From positions 124,001 to 188,000 of the forward strand of contig NZ_JABAEF010000014.1 of NCBI RefSeq assembly GCF_023701945.1: DNA of 64,000 nucleotides, in the 5' to 3' direction. Of the stretch, positions 62,347 through 64,000 are shown in pieces. Source of the DNA: Rhizobium sp. CG5. Its GTDB lineage: Bacteria; Pseudomonadota; Alphaproteobacteria; Rhizobiales; Rhizobiaceae. Under the pieces are notes generated by a model that worked only from the letters and a program-made list of their open reading frames with translations, was not told the DNA's origin and did no database searches. Numbering within the stretch: position 1 is the stretch's first letter; each line of letters starts with the position of its first letter. Made by a program: the position numbers and the translations under genes.

Positions 62347-62925
62347 ATGGCCGATGTTGTGCACGATTTCACGCTCGAATCGCTGGACTGGAACCCCTAT
62401 GTCAAGCCGGTGGATCTGGCCACGGCCACGCCTGAGCAGTTGCAGGCACTGAAGGTCACGCCTTCGAACACCAAGATGTCAGCTTATGTTCTGGTGCTGG
62501 CCCAGGAGGCGGAAATCCTGGAGGAACGCACGCCGCTGTTCAACGACATCATGTACAGCGAGGGCGGACTGTCACGCGGCGGCCGCGAGATCGGCGCGCT
62601 CGCCGCGTCCTTCGTCAACCATTGCATCTACTGTGCTTCCGTTCACGCCAATCGCTATATCCAGCTGGAAAAGCGGCCCGAAGTCGTGGAGGAAATATAC
62701 AGGAACGGATTGGATGCCGACCTGCCGGACTTTGAGCAGGCCCTGTTCAACTTTGGCGTGGATATGACCGCGCATCCGGACAATGTCGGCGTCTACCAGT
62801 TCTACCACCTGCGCGAAATCGGTCTCGACGACCTCCAGATACTGGACCTCATCCACTCGATCGCCATTTTCGGCTGGGCCAACCGCCTGATGCACACGCT
62901 CGGCCAACCACATCGGAAGGATTGA
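62347..62925 (+). CDS. AhpD-like alkylhydroperoxidase-domain protein (Avi_7169-like)
   Basis: 192-residue protein with the AhpD fold. The redox site is present as Glu81, Cys93, Cys96 and His100 (NHCIYCASVHANR), with the same E-x11-C-x2-C-x3-H spacing as AhpD, so a disulfide/peroxidase chemistry is plausible. It starts one base after the preceding gene's stop and is the predicted partner of the CMD protein. Its role in the pathway may be to remove peroxide made by the flavoprotein. Confidence 0.87.
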   Translation: MADVVHDFTLESLDWNPYVKPVDLATATPEQLQALKVTPSNTKMSAYVLVLAQEAEILEERTPLFNDIMYSEGGLSRGGREIGALAASFVNHCIYCASVHANRYIQLEKRPEVVEEIYRNGLDADLPDFEQALFNFGVDMTAHPDNVGVYQFYHLREIGLDDLQILDLIHSIAIFGWANRLMHTLGQPHRKD

Positions 62926-64000
62926 GTGCAAAACACCGGCACGAAAGGGCATGACGCCCCCGTCAGACCCTTCGAGATCGCCCATCGGGACGTTCTTAAG
63001 ATCGCGATCCCGATGATGATCGCCTATCTCTCGACGCCCCTTGTCGGCCTCGTTGCAACGGGGGTGATTGCCCATATGGGCAAGGAGTCACTGGTTGGGG
63101 GCGTCGCGCTCGCAGCTGTTGTCTTTGACGTCATCTTCGTCACGTTCAACTTCCTGCGGGCCGCGACGACCGGTTTTACAGCCCAGGCACTGGGCGCCGG
63201 CGATCGAGTCGGCGAGCAGCGAGCGCTGGCCAGCGGCTTGATCATTGCACTGGTTGCGGGTCTTGTGCTCCTATTGCTGCAAGGTCCGATCGGCACTCTG
63301 GGCCTTGCCGCCATGGGCGCGCAGGGAGAGGTCGCGGAAGCGGCAGCGACGTATTTTCACTGGCGCATCTGGTCAGCCCCCTTCGTGCTGTTCAACTTCG
63401 TTGCCTTCGGCTGGATCATCGGCCGCGGCGAGGCGCTGTGGAGCATGCTGCTGCAGACATTGCTCAACGGCCTGAATGCCGGACTGGCCTATTACTGGGT
63501 GATCGGTCTCGGCTGGGGTGTGGAAGGCGTCGCCATCGCGTCGCTGGTGGCGGAAGCCGTGACTGCCCTGGCGGGCCTGTTCCTGATCCTGAAAAAGACC
63601 GATCACACCGCTTGGCGCCTGCCGGATCTTGCAGTGCTGAAACGGTCGTTCTCGGTCAACGGCGATATGATGATCCGATCGTTCGCGCTCCTGATCGGCC
63701 TTACGTTCTTTACCCGCCAGAGCGGTTTTCTCGGCATCGACGTGCTGGCCGCCAACACGATTCTCCTGCGCTTCTATTTTTTCGGCGTCGCCTTTCTCGA
63801 TGGCGTTGCGACCGCCGCCGAACAATTGGCAGGCCGGGCAGTGGGCGCCCGATACAGACCCGCCTTCGACCGTACGATCCGGCTGACCACAATCTGGGGC
63901 CTGATTTTTGCAGCCGTTGTCTCGCTGGCTTTCTTCGCGGGCGGCGGATGGATCATCGAACTCACCTCACCAACCGCAGCGGTCACGGCGCTCGCCAAGT
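62926..64000 (+). CDS. MATE-family efflux transporter (3' end outside window)
   Basis: Frame from GTG 62926, immediately after the AhpD-like stop, stays open to the window edge (358 residues visible). It is hydrophobic with about ten membrane segments (KIAIPMMIAYLSTPLVGLVATGVIAHMG is a typical MATE/DinF start; GEALWSMLLQTLLNGLNAGLAYY and LLIGLTFFTRQSGFLG follow). MATE proteins export cationic compounds using Na+ or H+. It may export a product or toxic intermediate of the same pathway. The start codon could be a later one. Confidence 0.85.
   Translation, partial: MQNTGTKGHDAPVRPFEIAHRDVLKIAIPMMIAYLSTPLVGLVATGVIAHMGKESLVGGVALAAVVFDVIFVTFNFLRAATTGFTAQALGAGDRVGEQRALASGLIIALVAGLVLLLLQGPIGTLGLAAMGAQGEVAEAAATYFHWRIWSAPFVLFNFVAFGWIIGRGEALWSMLLQTLLNGLNAGLAYYWVIGLGWGVEGVAIASLVAEAVTALAGLFLILKKTDHTAWRLPDLAVLKRSFSVNGDMMIRSFALLIGLTFFTRQSGFLGIDVLAANTILLRFYFFGVAFLDGVATAAEQLAGRAVGARYRPAFDRTIRLTTIWGLIFAAVVSLAFFAGGGWIIELTSPTAAVTALAK

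Overview
The window is GC-rich, densely coded chromosomal-type DNA from an alphaproteobacterium, most likely a member of the Rhizobiaceae. The inference rests on a MucR zinc-finger regulator beside the polysaccharide genes, a HutF/HutG-type histidine pathway, mosaic palindromic repeats between genes, and a CMD/AhpD-like protein pair first named from Agrobacterium vitis. The genus cannot be fixed from the sequence alone. No rRNA, tRNA, CRISPR array or complete prophage was seen.

Layout. (1) 1-9.7 kb: histidine utilisation. The truncated repressor hutC is followed by a flavin monooxygenase of unknown role; hutF is divergent from hutI-hutH-hutG-hutU-hutD. A near-perfect 18-bp palindrome lies between hutF and hutI, and palindromic repeat elements sit on both sides of hutH. 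(2) 9.8-19.6 kb: housekeeping and accessory genes: an amino-acid racemase with a divergent Lrp-type regulator, an ABC-F ATPase, an Ogt DNA repair protein, a PerM/AI-2E-type membrane protein with an unusual C-terminal domain, and a three-subunit PaoABC-like molybdenum hydroxylase. (3) 19.9-20.2 kb: a frameshifted regulator remnant. (4) 20.2-47.8 kb, all leftward: a large Wzx/Wzy-dependent exopolysaccharide locus with dTDP-rhamnose genes (rfbBACD), glmS, mucR, a priming transferase, flippase, two polymerase/ligase-like proteins, Wzc/Wza export proteins, a PHP-type tyrosine phosphatase, six glycosyltransferases, an acyltransferase and two kinase-like proteins. (5) 48.0-49.9 kb: a three-gene operon with an EAL-domain protein. 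(6) 50.0-53.0 kb: a small accessory patch with two convergent serine recombinases, small coupled ORFs and an AT-rich segment. (7) 53.1-64 kb: an opine-dehydrogenase-like gene facing a LysR regulator, then a polyamine-type ABC transporter, a flavoprotein monooxygenase, a DsbA-fold isomerase, two CMD/AhpD-type proteins and a truncated MATE exporter.

How the genes work together. The hut genes degrade histidine to glutamate, formate and ammonia by the five-enzyme route. The polysaccharide locus makes the rhamnose donor, loads the first sugar on undecaprenyl phosphate, assembles and decorates a repeat unit, flips and polymerises it, and exports it under Wzc kinase/PHP phosphatase control. Almost every cistron overlaps the next by 1-10 bases. 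In the three places where a gap of 100-160 bases would otherwise break that chain (between the priming transferase and rfbB, rfbB and rfbA, rfbA and wzx) I find a small ORF (61, 38 and 41 codons) that bridges the gap and is coupled by TGATG or ATGA junctions. The right-hand 11 kb looks like an uptake-and-oxidation pathway for a nitrogen compound, inferred from family membership and gene order only.
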